In this document: piece after piece, positions 11,896 to 22,224 of the stretch | How positions within the stretch are numbered: the first letter of the stretch is position 1 | Layout of the letters: each line of letters starts with the position of its first letter | Source of the DNA: Patiria miniata | Taxonomy: Eukaryota; Echinodermata; Asteroidea; Valvatida; Asterinidae | DNA length: 64,000 bases | Assembly: GCF_015706575.1 (NCBI RefSeq) | Contig: NW_024037064.1 | Location: 6,323,427 to 6,387,426 of the forward strand | Reading direction: 5' to 3' | Program-made: the position numbers and the translations under genes | Notes under the pieces: generated by a model | What the model saw: the letters and a program-made list of their open reading frames with translations, nothing else | Told to the model about the DNA's origin: nothing | Database searches by the model: none

Positions 11896-13384
11896 CAACA
11901 TAAATAAAGTTAAAAACAAACTACTCGCAGTTTACAATCATGTTCAATTTCACAGAATTGATACAATTTTTTTATTCCAAGGCCTAATTATTTTGTTTTC
12001 ATTCTTTTCTCTGAATTATGCCATCAGCAAATTTTTTGGTAGGTAAGGCAACAAACCAACAGACATATAAGTGCATAGACCGCCAGGTCCTATTCAAACT
12101 AAATGAGGATTTCGTGATTTGCCTAGCGCCCGACTAAAATCAAAACTATGGGCAAATTCACCTCTCGGTATATAGGGTTTTTACACACAGTTGACGAATT
12201 CCAGTCAAACAATGTAAAAAAAAAATTGTGAAGTTAGTTTTTGATTGTAAACCAATCCCTTGTGAACTAAATATGATTTCCGTAGATTAAAAACAATACG
12301 GTACCCAAAAGTTTCTTGCAAAGTTTGAGTAATACAGCCTTTACCAAAATAATTTATGAACTGTATTTCAATGTATGTACTGAGTGGCATTGCAGTTATG
12401 CACGCTGTCAACAAACATTTTGCCCAATTATCAAATCACGGTTTCAAGCGCACGACTATGTGTTTATATGTCTGTGATCAAACCAGAAAGCATTATGGCG
12501 CCCTCTATGGCTGATGGACATCTAAGAAAAATTAATTAACTTAACTATTGCTTGTGAATGCTGGGGCTGTGACGAACAGCGCCCTCTAAAGGAATGGATG
12601 GATAGGTGTTCTCATGTCACATGACTGACTGGCTCCGTGATGCTCCCCACACCTGGGAAAATAGAAGACAAAATAGCAAATGTAATACATTTATCAAATT
12701 TAAATTTGAAAAAAAAAAACCATTAAAAGTCAAAAAATGAGGATTGCTTTGTTGGGTGACTGAGGGTTGTTGATCCCAACTACACGCAATGTTGTTGTGC
12801 ATATTTTATTTTAGAATGTGTAGTTCATATCAACAAACTTTTTAGGGCCCCTCCCTGCAAAATAAAGAAAGTGGTATTTATGGGAATATTTAATTCTTTC
12901 GTTTCTGAATCAACGCGCCTTAACACTTCTGTTTCTCTGGGAATATTTGAGTTTTCTGAACAGCCACTTTAGACCTTTAACGTTTAACAACTTCAAAGAT
13001 TGGGCATTCACTACATCAGGAATACATTGAACTTGGCCTGAAGAAGGATTGTGCAGTAAATATTCAAGGAAATTATATTCATAAATAATGACAGATTTTA
13101 AAACTGTCTCCCAATTGCTGCAGCTAGCAATAATGCGCCGATATGAAAGCGGCTGATAGACACGTGTTACTGACGACCATATATGTGAGGCGTTCTGGCA
13201 AAACGAGACAGAACTGGGCAGAGGTTGAAATGAGGGTTTGCAGGTATTAGGAAAGAGAATAATATTCTCCTTACAATACTGTTTGTTGCACTGTTTACTG
13301 TTGAAATTATACCTTGCCGTTCGTTGTTTTAACTCGATTGCCCCGAGAACCGCCATAGGCCCTAGTTCCCATAAAAAAAAAACA
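11896..13384. other. Non-coding sequence with segment repeated at 15 kb
   Basis: The segment at about 13160-13293 (GTGTTACTGACGACCAT, GAGACAGAACTGGGCAGAG) recurs at 15045-15178. The 182-codon minus-strand ORF here (12910-13458) crosses a repeat boundary and is not believed. Confidence 0.4.
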
Positions 13385-14572
13385 ATAAAAAACAAGTCAG
13401 GTGTGTTTACAAACACAAATGCCCCGCAACCGTGGCTGTTTCCATGACATAACACCACTCTAACATCAAATTACATGTACCTTGGTCAAATGGAACGTTC
13501 ATTGACAGCATTAGTGTCTTCTGTAGGTTTTATATGAATTAATCCCTAATCCCTATGATCTCAGAATAAATACAAGATTTCTATTGTTTTAGCCACTGTG
13601 ACCTTGACCCTTGACCTTTCGACCCCCAATGCGATAGGCTCCTTAGGATTGCCAAGGACAATCCACAAACCAAATTTGAAGTTCATATGTAAAGTATATC
13701 TCAAGTTATCGCGCTGACAAAATTTCTTTTGTTTTTGCCACTGTGACCTTGACCCTTGACCTTTTGGCCCCAAATGCAAAAGGCTTCTTAGGATTGCCAA
13801 GGACAATCCACAAACCAAATTTGAAGTTCATATGTAGAGTATATCTCAAGTTATCGCGCTGACAAAATTTCTATTGTTTCAGCCACTGTGACCTTGACCC
13901 TTGACCTTTCGGCCCCAAATGCAATAGGCTTCTTAGGATTACCAAGAACAATACACAAACCAAATTTGAAGTTCATATGTAAAGTATTTCTCAAGTTATC
14001 GCGCTGACAAAATTTCTTTTGTTTTAGTCACTGTGACCTTGACCCTTGACCTTTTGGCCCGTAATGTAAAAGGCTTCTTAGAATTGCCAAGGACAATCCA
14101 CAAACCAAATTTGAAGTTCATATGTAAAGTATTTCTCAAGTTATCGCGCTGACAAAATTTCTATTGTTTCAGCCACTGTGACCTTGACCCTTGACCTTTC
14201 CGCCCCAATTGCAAAAGGCTTCTAAGGATTACCAAGGACAATCCACAAACCAAATTTGAAGTTCATATGTTAAGTATTTCTCAAGTTATCGCGCTGACAA
14301 AATTTCTATTGTTTCAGCCACTGTGACCTTGACCCTTGACCTTTCGGCCCCAAATGCAAAAGGCTTCTTAGGATTACCAAGGACAATCCACAAACTAAAT
14401 TTGAAGTTCATATGTTAAGTATTTCTCAAGTTATCGCGCTGACAAGATTTGTCCGGACACACACACCCACACACCCACCCACCCACACACACACCCACAC
14501 ACCCACCCACCCACCCACCCACGGAAGGACAAGGCGGAAACAGTATGCCCCTTCGGCTTCGCCGCGGGGCAT
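13385..14572. mobile_element. Dispersed element carrying the 145 bp minisatellite, copy 1
   Basis: The left flank (ACAAGTCAGGTGTGTTTAC onward) and right flank (GATTTGTCCGGACACACAC) are shared with 56573-57530, so array and flanks move as one unit. The left part holds ATGCCCCGC and CTGTTTCC. The right end carries GGAAACAGTATGCCCC and a GCCCC/GGGGC hairpin near 14549-14572, so the two ends are loosely inverted. A CACACCC microsatellite at 14457-14522 lies between array and right end. Confidence 0.55.
13590..14450. repeat. Minisatellite, 6 units of exactly 145 bp
   Basis: The marker ACCTTGACCC starts at 13601, 13746, 13891, 14036, 14181 and 14326, a constant 145 bp period. Each unit contains TGACCTTGACCCTTGACC and ends ATCGCGCTGACAA. 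Unit differences are substitutions only. Confidence 0.9.
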
Positions 14573-14585
14573 AAAAATTAAAAAA

Positions 14586-14848
14586 ATTCCTCCTAGCCAA
14601 GATGGTCCGTACCCCCGTAATTCCCTTCTAAAAATATCCACCTAGGCAAGGTAGTTAGTCTCCTCCATATTTCCCTTCTCAAAATATCCTCCAAGTCAAG
14701 ATGGTTAGTCACCTCCATAATTCCCTTCTAAAAATATCCTCCAAGCCAAGATGGTTAGTCTCCTCTATAATTCCCTTCTAAAAATATCCTCCTAGCCAAG
14801 ATAGTTAGTCTACTCCGTAATTCCCTTCTAAAAAATATCCTCCTTTCT
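14586..14848. repeat. Tandem repeat, 5 units of 50 bp
   Basis: TTCCCTTCTAAAAATATCC-type tracts start at 14621, 14671, 14721, 14771 and 14821, each followed by CCAAGATGGTTAGTC-like sequence. Confidence 0.85.
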
Positions 14849-15415
14849 AAATACTAACAAATTCTTGTCTAATTCTTGCCGAGAAAGACAAAGACTGAAT
14901 CTCAAATCGGTCGTCTTTCTCAATTTGGGATGTCTTTCTTTTAACGGTTTAAATCTCTTTCATTCCGCGTCAATAGATTGTAACGTTTGGCATATCGTGA
15001 GGTATGTCTTAGGCTGAGTAAGACCTTATGTCTACTCTTAATTAAACATGTGTTACTGACGACCATTATGTGAGGCGTTCTGGCAAAATGAGACAGAACT
15101 GGGCAGAGATTGAAATAAGGGTTTACAGGTATTAGGAAAGAGAATAACATTCTCCTTACAATACTGTTTGTTGCACTTCAATCTGATATTCCATTGACAA
15201 GTTATGGCTGCTGTCTAAAGTATGCTTTTATCGACTTGTCAAAAAAGCAAAATATTAAGAAAAAGGCCTGTAAAGTTTCCAGTTTTGTATTCGAGAAAAT
15301 GAAAGATGCCAATTATATTTCCCTAAAACTCTTGTATTCCATGATTTTTAGACTACATGTTTTACGTTCTTATAAGAATATCAATAAATCTTAAAATCAA
15401 AAAAAAAAATTTCAC
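14849..15415. other. Non-coding, includes repeat shared with 13.2 kb
   Basis: 15045-15178 repeats 13160-13293. Otherwise AT-rich with no supported exon. It would lie downstream of the minus-strand exon ending at 15416. Confidence 0.4.
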
Positions 15416-15571
15416 CTTTGGATTGGTGCCATGAAGTTGCATGGTGGCTACAGGGTTCCAGACCGTTCCTGCCATTCCATGAGCTGTCATCCCTTCCCAA
15501 TCTCCCATGGCCATGTTATGATGCATGCCAGACATTGGCTCATGTTGCTCACCAAACCGGCTGACAGGTGT
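15416..15571 (-). CDS. Candidate exon of unknown gene (exon 3)
   Basis: Minus strand. The acceptor TTTCCTACAG precedes 15571 and a donor AAAG|GTGAAA follows 15416. The 156 bases are open in one frame for 52 codons (TPVSRFGEQHEPMSGMHHNM to MQLHGTNPK) and start in phase 0, matching the end of the exon at 15964-16085. It is rich in Met, His and Gly with no recognised domain. No following exon was found in the AT-rich sequence below 15400. Good splice sites plus exact phase make a real exon likely; function unknown. Confidence 0.5.
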
Positions 15572-15963
15572 CTGTAGGAAATAACCAAGGGAATAAAGTT
15601 AGAGCTCGCAAGCAATTGATGACATTTCAGTAATGTCTTGAGATACACAAGGTACATCTTGATGAGGTTTTGATTTCTCTATTTGATTTTCTCAATGATC
15701 ACTGTTCAGTTTGTGCTGGTCCCAGAGGGCCAGCCTACAGTCCTCTTTGTACCTCACGGATCGACTCACTGTCACTTGTGAGCTGGGCAGTGCTGTTGTA
15801 TAGGATTACCCTGTAACACCAATGAATGGGATCAATCAATTGAATAGGACTGTGTGTACTCTGTAACCAACTTGAATTGCCTTGTGTTGTTGTAAACTGT
15901 TATCAAGTCCTGAACTCATGCTGATTGAGTGTAGTGGGGGTGGTGGAGGGGTGAGATGCTTAC
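15572..15963 (-). other. Intron of the minus-strand candidate gene
   Basis: Runs from donor GTAAGC (15963) to acceptor TTTCCTACAG (15572). No other feature seen. Confidence 0.45.
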
Positions 15964-16085
15964 TTGTTCATTTGGAAGCCATCCTCTCTTGACAGTGTCT
16001 TGATGGGGGAAGTTAAGCATCCTGTTAGCTGCTGTGCCTGGTATGTCCTTTAAGTTGCTACTTGGGATCCAGTCACCGCTGCTGC
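15964..16085 (-). CDS. Candidate exon of unknown gene (exon 2)
   Basis: Minus strand. The acceptor TTTTTCCCCCAG precedes 16085 and the donor CAA|GTAAGC follows 15964. The 122 bases supply two bases of a split codon and then 40 open codons (SSGDWIPSSNLKDIPGTAAN then RMLNFPHQDTVKRGWLPNEQ). It ends in phase 0, into the exon at 15571. A clear paralogue of identical length exists at 27865-27986, with about ten base differences and no stop, which supports coding. Protein family not recognised. Confidence 0.55.
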
Positions 16086-16537
16086 CTGGGGGAAAAATTC
16101 AGAAAAAAAACATGAACTTTATTAAAAATCTGCCATTTATAGGAAAATATTGTCTTGAATGGATGACGACTAATATTTTGCTAATCAGCATGTCCTGTAT
16201 GTCCATTGGGTTTAGAAATCACAGTTGTCTATTTGTAAATTATATTTTCATGGACTAAACTCAAATGTTATCGTATCCTCCTGATTTTTTTTTTACAGCA
16301 TTTTTTAATCAACAAGGATCTTTTAGCTAAGTTCTTCAATTAGGATCTTAAAGTACCGAGCCAAGAAAAAATGAGACTATTTCACACTCCTATTATCTTG
16401 ATGCTCCAGATATAGTCAGTTTTCATGCATCTAATGAAAGTGTGTGGTAAATGAAAACTGAGCTTACCTGGTGTCTCGTTGCATGGAAGTGGAAAACCTC
16501 GAACAATTTGTAAAAAAATGTCTTTCAGTGACTTGAC
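16086..16537. other. Intron-like sequence of the minus-strand gene
   Basis: Paralogous to about 27987-28300. No exon seen. Confidence 0.4.
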
Positions 16538-16850
16538 TCCTCAATTCCTTCAAGGATAACTGAGGTCACACCTGGGAATAAACAGGAATCGAACCAGGGT
16601 CAATAGAAAAGTAAACATTAGTAGGAGCTGAACCAAAGACTCCTCGATCCCTTCAAGGATAACTGAGGTTAAACCTGGGAATAAACAGGAATCGAACCAG
16701 GGGTCAATAGACAAGAAAACAAGCAGTAGGATCTGAACCAAAGACTCATCAATTCCTTCAAGGATAACTGAGGTTAAACCTGGGAATAAACAGGAATCGA
16801 ACCAGGGGCCAATAGAAAAGAAAACAAGCAGTAGGATCTGAACCAAAGAT
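16538..16850 (-). repeat. Three tandem units of about 104 bp, each with a Pol III B box
   Basis: Units start at 16538, 16641 and 16746 (103, 105 and 105 bp). On the minus strand each contains GGTTCGATTCC, a perfect B-box consensus, in the context CCTGGTTCGATTCCTG. A second, weaker GGTTCAGATCC-like motif lies in each unit. A convincing A box at the right distance was not found. Confidence 0.75.
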
Positions 16851-16971
16851 TCACCAAACTCAAAACAGACAGCCCTAACATAAAGCTTCCAAGACATTAA
16901 GTACATGTAGGATCACTAGTCATCAAATCTAGCTGATGCAGTGATTATTTCCAGACAACTTTCATTCTTAC

Positions 16972-16999
16972 TTGACTTGCGACGTTTACCAGCCGTCAT
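16972..16999 (-). CDS. Candidate first coding exon (short)
   Basis: Minus strand. ATG at 16999-16997 opens a basic stretch MTAGKRRKSS and reaches the donor TCAA|GTAAGA after 28 bases (phase 1). Splicing to 16085 restores an AGC Ser codon and continues SSGDWIP. KRRK resembles a nuclear localisation signal. The ATG lies 12 bases after the TGA of the upstream frame at 17012-17164, so both would sit in one exon. That is unusual: either this is a second cistron, or the true start lies elsewhere. Confidence 0.3.
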
Positions 17000-17011
17000 C
17001 TACTTGACTCC

Positions 17012-17164
17012 TCATCGTCTCTCAGCCAACATTCTCTCAAGATCTTCCTTCAATCTCTTCCTGATGTCATAGAACTCAGGATGAATCCAGCCAAGAACCT
17101 GACCATGTTCCTTGAGTTGTCTCATCTTGTTGTCAAGGGAGTTTGAGGTGATGCCCTTCACACC
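17012..17164 (-). CDS. Candidate terminal coding exon, unknown helical protein
   Basis: Minus strand. The acceptor CTTGTTTCCAG precedes 17164. Only one of three frames is open; it reads GVKGITSNSLDNKMRQLKEH, then GQVLGWIHPEFYDIRKRLKE and DLERMLAERR before a TGA at 17014-17012. The content looks like real protein: amphipathic, helical, charged. I do not recognise the family. No further exon was identified upstream (towards 17.9 kb). The stop is followed closely by the ATG at 16999, so this frame and the MTAGKRRKSS frame would share one exon. Confidence 0.5.
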   Translation of the reverse strand, partial: GVKGITSNSLDNKMRQLKEHGQVLGWIHPEFYDIRKRLKEDLERMLAERR

Positions 17165-17891
17165 CTGGAAACAAGCATGACAGGATGACAGTTTTATGTT
17201 ATCATGGTTACAGCATTCTAAAACATATGCATTAATAGATACACTGTTTAAACATTATGTTGGTTCCCCTCCTCTAAAACTCTGCACCTTTCACACTCCC
17301 ACAAAGGTTTGTGTAGATTGAGGACTTCCCACTGTCCTTCTGATGGCTTTTGTTTGGGTAACTTTTGGCAACTCCTCTCATTTGATTTGTGATGGTTTCC
17401 AACTGAGGACATAGTGTCCTCTTTATGTACAGTCAATTCTGTTGTTCATTGTCCTCAGTGTACACCATTACACCCAAATGTATTTCCCCCAGTAGCACGT
17501 ATATGTTTTATTTGCATGAACAATTTTAACACAAAGTTGAAACTTTTTGGTTGGTCAAAATGATAACTTCAAATTGACTGAAAATTCTTTATTAGTATTT
17601 AACGGTATAGCACAAGATAAAAGAAACTTTTCGTGTGTGAAATATATGAAAGATTTGAGGAAAATATTTTTACAGCGTATTTTATTTGATGGTTGAAAAA
17701 TTAAATGTATGGTGAGGTGCCTGCGATTGAATTTTAACAAAGTGCATCATGTACATGAAGATAGAATGCATGAACCTATCTAGAGTCCAAAACTCAAGTG
17801 TCAAGTCAATATGTACACAGATAAGCAGATACAGATTGTACGTGTGTGACGTACATGTACATGTTTGCAGCAAAACAAAAATACCAAGCTC
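17165..17891. other. Spacer between divergent transcription units
   Basis: Non-coding. The segment 17240-17420 (CTCTGCACCTTTCACACTCC; GGGTAACTTTTGGCAACTC) is repeated at about 28320-28380 and at 40505-40580 plus 41325-41372, where a foldback element splits it. Here it is the uninterrupted empty site. Confidence 0.6.
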
Positions 17892-18049
17892 TATATATAA
17901 ACCATGTCACGCGACTTGATGACGATGCAGTGTTTGTCCAGCGCCATCTTTACCAGATCCGCCCCATCAAAAGCCTCAACTGCTGGTGCTCTTACATCAA
18001 AGTGAAAAAAACTTTGTCTTTCAGTGATTTGACTGGGAATTTAAAAGAG
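17892..18049 (+). promoter_or_regulatory. TATA promoter P1 and non-coding first exon of TRIM copy A
   Basis: TATATATAAA lies at 17892-17901. About 30 bases downstream begins a stretch ending in the strong donor GAG|GTAAGG at 18049/18050. No ATG frame of note is in it. The whole block (TATA, ACTTGATGACGATGC, CCAGCGCCATCTTTACCAG, donor) recurs at 18340, without its donor at 28808, and without its TATA before copies B and C. It would splice to the acceptor TACAG at 18991-18995, seven bases before the TRIM ATG. The start site is inferred. Confidence 0.55.
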
Positions 18050-18339
18050 GTAAGGAAATATTGTCAGTTCTGTTGAATGGGGTTAAAAGCTAGCTTATAG
18101 GAATTGCAGCTTGCTTTAGACTTCAAAACGTGAAGTGTACGCACGAGTAACTGTATGGTGAGGTGTATGCAATAGAAATTTAACAGAGTGCAGCATGTAC
18201 ATGTAGATAGAATGCATGAACCTATCTATGGTCCAAAACTCAAGTGGCAAGTAAATATGTACACAGATAAGCAGATATACTGGCTGTACGTTTGTGACGT
18301 ACATGTACATGTATGCAGCAAAACAAAAATCCCAAGCTC

Positions 18340-18493
18340 TATATATAAATCATGTCACGCAACTTGATGACGATGCTGTGTTTGCCCAGCGCCATCTTTA
18401 CCAGATCCGCCCCATGATCAAAAGCCTCAACTGTTTGTGCTCTCAAATTGGAAAGCTTTGTCTTTAGGTGATTTGACTGGGAATTTAAAAGAG
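18340..18493 (+). promoter_or_regulatory. TATA promoter P2 and non-coding first exon of TRIM copy A
   Basis: A tandem copy of P1, 448 bp downstream: TATATATAAA at 18340-18349 and donor GAG|GTAAGG at 18493/18494. Conserved core ATGTCACGC, ACTTGATGACGATGC and CAGCGCCATCTTTACCAG. With the acceptor at 18995 it gives a 502 bp 5' UTR intron. Having both P1 and P2 predicts two alternative 5' ends for the same protein. Confidence 0.55.
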
Positions 18494-18995
18494 GTAAGGA
18501 AATATTGTCAGTTATTTTGAATGAGGTTTAAGCCTAGCTTACGAACTAGGAGTAACAGTTTGCCTTAGACTTCAAAACGTGAAGTGTACGGACAAGTAAT
18601 GTTCCAACAAAACCTATCAGTAACAAAAATTGAAAAACACTATGGTGATCATGACTTGCATACAGTTTTGTCCATTTCAATATCTGAAATCATTTCAGAA
18701 GAGAATTAAAGATGTACTCTCAGCGCTCCTCAAAACTTGAACAAGAATTCCAAAAGAAAATAAAAGAGAGATTTGTTTATTTGATATCTTGCTTAAAAGT
18801 GGATATCTTTTGTCCGGCTACAAAATAGCAATTCACAAGAGACTTTATACATGTACATGTACTTTTTATCCAGATGAGACTTGGACGGACATGTACATCT
18901 TTAATGTACAGAGAAGGCACATGTTTTGCTCAAGTTTTTTTCATTGCCCTTATAGTAACTGTTCCATTTTCTTTTTGAATACTATTTGAATACAG
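18494..18995 (+). other. Putative 5' UTR intron of TRIM copy A
   Basis: Donor GTAAGG to acceptor TTTGAATACAG. The same acceptor context precedes copy C (TTTGTATACAG) and is mutated in copy B (TTTGGATACAC). Confidence 0.5.
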
Positions 18996-19001
18996 ATAAA
19001 A

Positions 19002-20277
19002 ATGGCTGCAGCTCTACAGAACATCAGCTCCCATCTTAACTGTGGCATCTGCCGAGATAGGTACACACAGCCCAAGATACTGGATTGCGTCCACAGCTTC
19101 TGCCAGAAATGTCTGGAGCAATACTACACCAGCAGGTATGCAGGTCAGCCTAAGATTCCTTGCCCTGTATGTCGGCGGGAAACAGTACTTCCAGAGACAC
19201 GCATTCAAGGCCTGAAAGCAAATTTCCATTTGATGGGAATAGTTGAGGAGGTCTCACTCCAAGAAAAGGTGGCTTGTTCAGAAAACACAAAGGCCATCTG
19301 TGAGATTTGTGATGAGGGAAATGAGGCCATGCATCGTTGTCTGGACTGTGCACAGAATATCTGCCCAAACTGTCGCAAGACACACTTGCGATGTACTGCT
19401 ACATCAAACCACACAGTGGCTACTTTGGAGGACATTCGTCAGGGGAAGGTGACAGTGAAAAAAGCACCAGAAGAAGACGAGTCTAAATGCCACAAACACA
19501 AGGGGGAAGTGAAACGCTTTTACTGTGAGACATGTGAAGAGTTAATCTGCCGAGATTGTACTGTAGTAAATCACAGTAAACCGAAACATCACTACATTGA
19601 GTCTGGAGAGGCTTCTCTCAAATACAAACAGTCACTGAAAGATATGTTTCAAAATTTTACCAAAGGTATCAAGATACTTCAAAAGGCTTTGGCCACTTCA
19701 TCACAAGCTAAGCAGCAGTTTACACAGAACGTCACAAAGACTGTGAAAGCTGTGAAAGACAAAGCGGATAAAATGAGAGCTGAGATATCAACTCAAGAGA
19801 CAAAGATGATTGCAGAAATCAAACAACTCCAGCCGGATCGCAACAGAACATATGATGAGCATCAGTCAACACTGACAATGATGCTAGAAAGTAAACAACA
19901 TTCGCTAGGGACATCCCAGGATATCATTAACACTGCATCTGACAATGACTTTTTGTCCCTATACCCTATCATCAGCAAAGACTTGAAATCACTCAAGAGT
20001 CAAAATCCTCCCCAGATTGATCCCAAGCTTTCATATCTGAGCTTCACCCCGGGTCAGAGGATTGGTGACATCAATCTGGGCAAGCTTGAGGTTGAAGCAG
20101 TCAAGTGGGAGATGTGTCGTGAGTTTGGTAAAAAGGGAAGTGGTCCAGGAGAGTTCGGGTTTGCTCGAGGTATTACTGCTACTCAACCTGGTGAGATTGC
20201 TGTGGCAGACCGGATTAACAACCGAGTGGTCATCTGCAGCAATGAGGGACAACACAAGGGAACCATTCCCCTACAAG
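19002..20277 (+). CDS. TRIM-NHL E3 ubiquitin ligase, copy A, exon 1 (RING, B-box 1, B-box 2, coiled coil, first NHL)
   Basis: This encodes the first 425 residues of a predicted E3 ubiquitin ligase. The RING-HC finger has C14, C17, C29, H31, C34, C37, C54 and C57. B-box 1 has C100, C103, C113, C116, C121, C124, H128 and H137. B-box 2 has C163, H166, C175, C178, C183, C186, H191 and H196. A coiled coil covers about 200-310, and a first NHL blade near 378-420 includes FGKKGSGPGEF and GEIAVADRINNRVVI. The start is the ATG in AAAATGGC; the upstream frame has none. The exon ends CAAG|GTAAGT in phase 1 and the intron is 3722 bp. Joined to 24000 the protein is 635 residues, a usual size for TRIM2/3/71 relatives. 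No frameshift or missing zinc ligand. In this family RING binds E2 and NHL binds protein or RNA targets in the cytoplasm; the substrate here is unknown. Confidence 0.93.
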
Positions 20278-21171
20278 GTAAGTTTCTTTCATGCACATGT
20301 TCATCAACACAAACTTTCATAATTGTGTGGAAATCATAAATAAGTCTTCCATGAGCACATGCAGATCTGACAACTGAGAATGAAAACCAATAAAATACTG
20401 GCAAGGAATTGATGTGCTCGCAGTGCTCTCTAACAAATTTGATTTTGTTCTCCCGACAAAACTTCATTTTTTTTTTCTTTACGTGTAAGCCTATGTTTAC
20501 AAAAAAATAACACTGACACACACACATACACAAAGAAAACCTACAAAAAAACTTCTATTTATTGCATTACTGATTTCAGTTTGTTTGGAAGAAAAACTGT
20601 TTTTATTTTTGGGTCTGTAACCTTTAGAAAAGTGTGAAGTTGCTTTGCAAACAAACCAATCTGCCGTGTGAGTAGAATGTTCTACCCAGTAAACAAAACA
20701 CCGGAAAAGAACCTGTTTTGGGGAGAGAGTTTTTAGTGATTTTTTGGTTTGGTAGTTTTTAAACCAAATTTTCACGTTTTTATAACGTGACTTTTATTAA
20801 TTATAAACGGAACTATGTTTTCTCGTTCCAATGGCACTTGGAAATTACCTACTAATCACGTGAATAAAGAAATGTGATTCCGGAAGGTTTTTAAAAACTA
20901 GTGCGAATCGCATTATGATCACTATATATTCACTTGACCAAATGACATGTTTTTAAACCGTCTTTATATGGTGGTGACAAAAGGAGATCAACTAAAACTA
21001 ACTAAAACACCAATAGATTTGGTTCTTTAGTTGCCAGTAATTCATTAGTGATCTTCACGTTACTGTATCTTACTGCTCTACATAACGTCAGTATTTAGCG
21101 TGGGTAAAAGGTTATTATATCGTTTTTTTTAAAGTACAGTTACCAGTAATTCATTAGTGATCTTAACGTTA
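20278..21171 (+). other. Intron of TRIM copy A, first part
   Basis: Paralogous to 47104-48624, but lacks the solo LTR found there. Its CCGGAAAAGAACCTGTTTT (about 20700) is the empty site of that LTR. About 210 bp at 20815-21030 are absent from copy C. Confidence 0.6.
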
Positions 21172-21547
21172 GGCCCCTCCCCCCCCCCAAAAAAAAATAA
21201 TCGGTCTCTGGTCAGACCGAAGTTCCGGAATTGATGCAGCGACACGTTTAATATTTGGGTGGCTTTTTTTTTAAGCTTGAATTGTACAGACAAGGTGGGT
21301 ACTATTTTTTGTTTTGTGTCCTCCTTATACATTGGTGTCCTCCATAATTTGCCTTGGTGCCCTGCATCATTTCCCTAGGTGCAATATCCCCATTCCTTGG
21401 TGCTCCTTGGAACACAAATTTGAGGAGGTGCGGCAATAGAGGGCACTGTTGTAGCTTCCGTGTAAATTTGAAGAAAAAAAAAGTTGACGCGCATGTTTAA
21501 AATCGACGCGCGCGCTGACCAGAGAACGATATTTTTTTGTTTTGGCC
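21172..21547. mobile_element. Harbinger-like MITE, copy 2
   Basis: Begins GGCCCC and ends TTTGGCC, flanked by TTA on both sides (21169-21171 and 21548-21550), the 3 bp target duplication expected of PIF/Harbinger. The inner terminal motif CGGTCTCTGGTCA is inverted near the right end. Body as in 11552 and 48625. Confidence 0.75.
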
Positions 21548-21738
21548 TTACTAAGCATGTTACTGCCCCACATAAATTAAGTATTTAGTGCGTGTAAAAG
21601 GTTGTTATGTCGTTTTTTAAAGACCAATAGATTAGGTTGTACAGTTACCAGTGATTCATTAGTGATCTTTACATTATTGTGTCTTGTTATTTACAATGTA
21701 CCTAGGCATCTTACTGCCCTACATAACGTAATCATCTA

Positions 21739-22224
21739 CAGCCTGTCTAAATAAAAAATGGTACAATCAGAAAAAAATTAGTTAAATATGAAATTTCAAA
21801 ATAAGTCATTCGTACTTGGCATAATATTAAAGAACAAAGACTGGGCTTTCCAATAGTGTTTGTTTGAACTTATTTGCTTTGTCAATTCAGAGATATAATC
21901 AATTTAGTGCGATACACCAAAATCGATTTTGTGCCACTTTTATGCATGGGCAGAGTTGTTTCGAGTACTGTGCCATGATGTCTTGAAGCTCACAAAAGAT
22001 TGCAACTTGGCAAAAGAAACAAACTCGATTTTTGTGTTCCGCAGTAAACTGGAGTTATCTCTGGATTGACAAAAGCAAATGGGATGAAACAAAAGTATTG
22101 GAAAGCCTGGTCTTTTTTCTTTAATGTGGTGCTCAAAACGACTTACATGTACTTACCGGTATGTTGAGATTTAATATTGAAAAAAAAAATCGTTTTCGAT
22201 TGTACCATTTTTTTTGACAGGCTG
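21739..22224. mobile_element. Tc1/mariner-like MITE, copy in intron A
   Basis: Inverted ends about 28 bp: CAGCCTGTC then AAAAAATGGTACAATC on the left, the mirror on the right. TA flanks on both sides (21737-21738, 22225-22226). No transposase. Same element at the same paralogous site at 49168. Confidence 0.75.

Noticed and set aside
12910..13458. 182-codon minus-strand ORF, the longest outside the TRIM and gag-like regions
   Set aside because: It runs across the left flank of the dispersed 145 bp element and a segment repeated at 15.1 kb. No domain, and the frame is not kept in the other copy.
14586..14848. CRISPR-like regular repeat (50 bp period); also 59.0-59.5 kb
   Set aside because: Units are contiguous tandem repeats without unique spacers, and the genome is eukaryotic.
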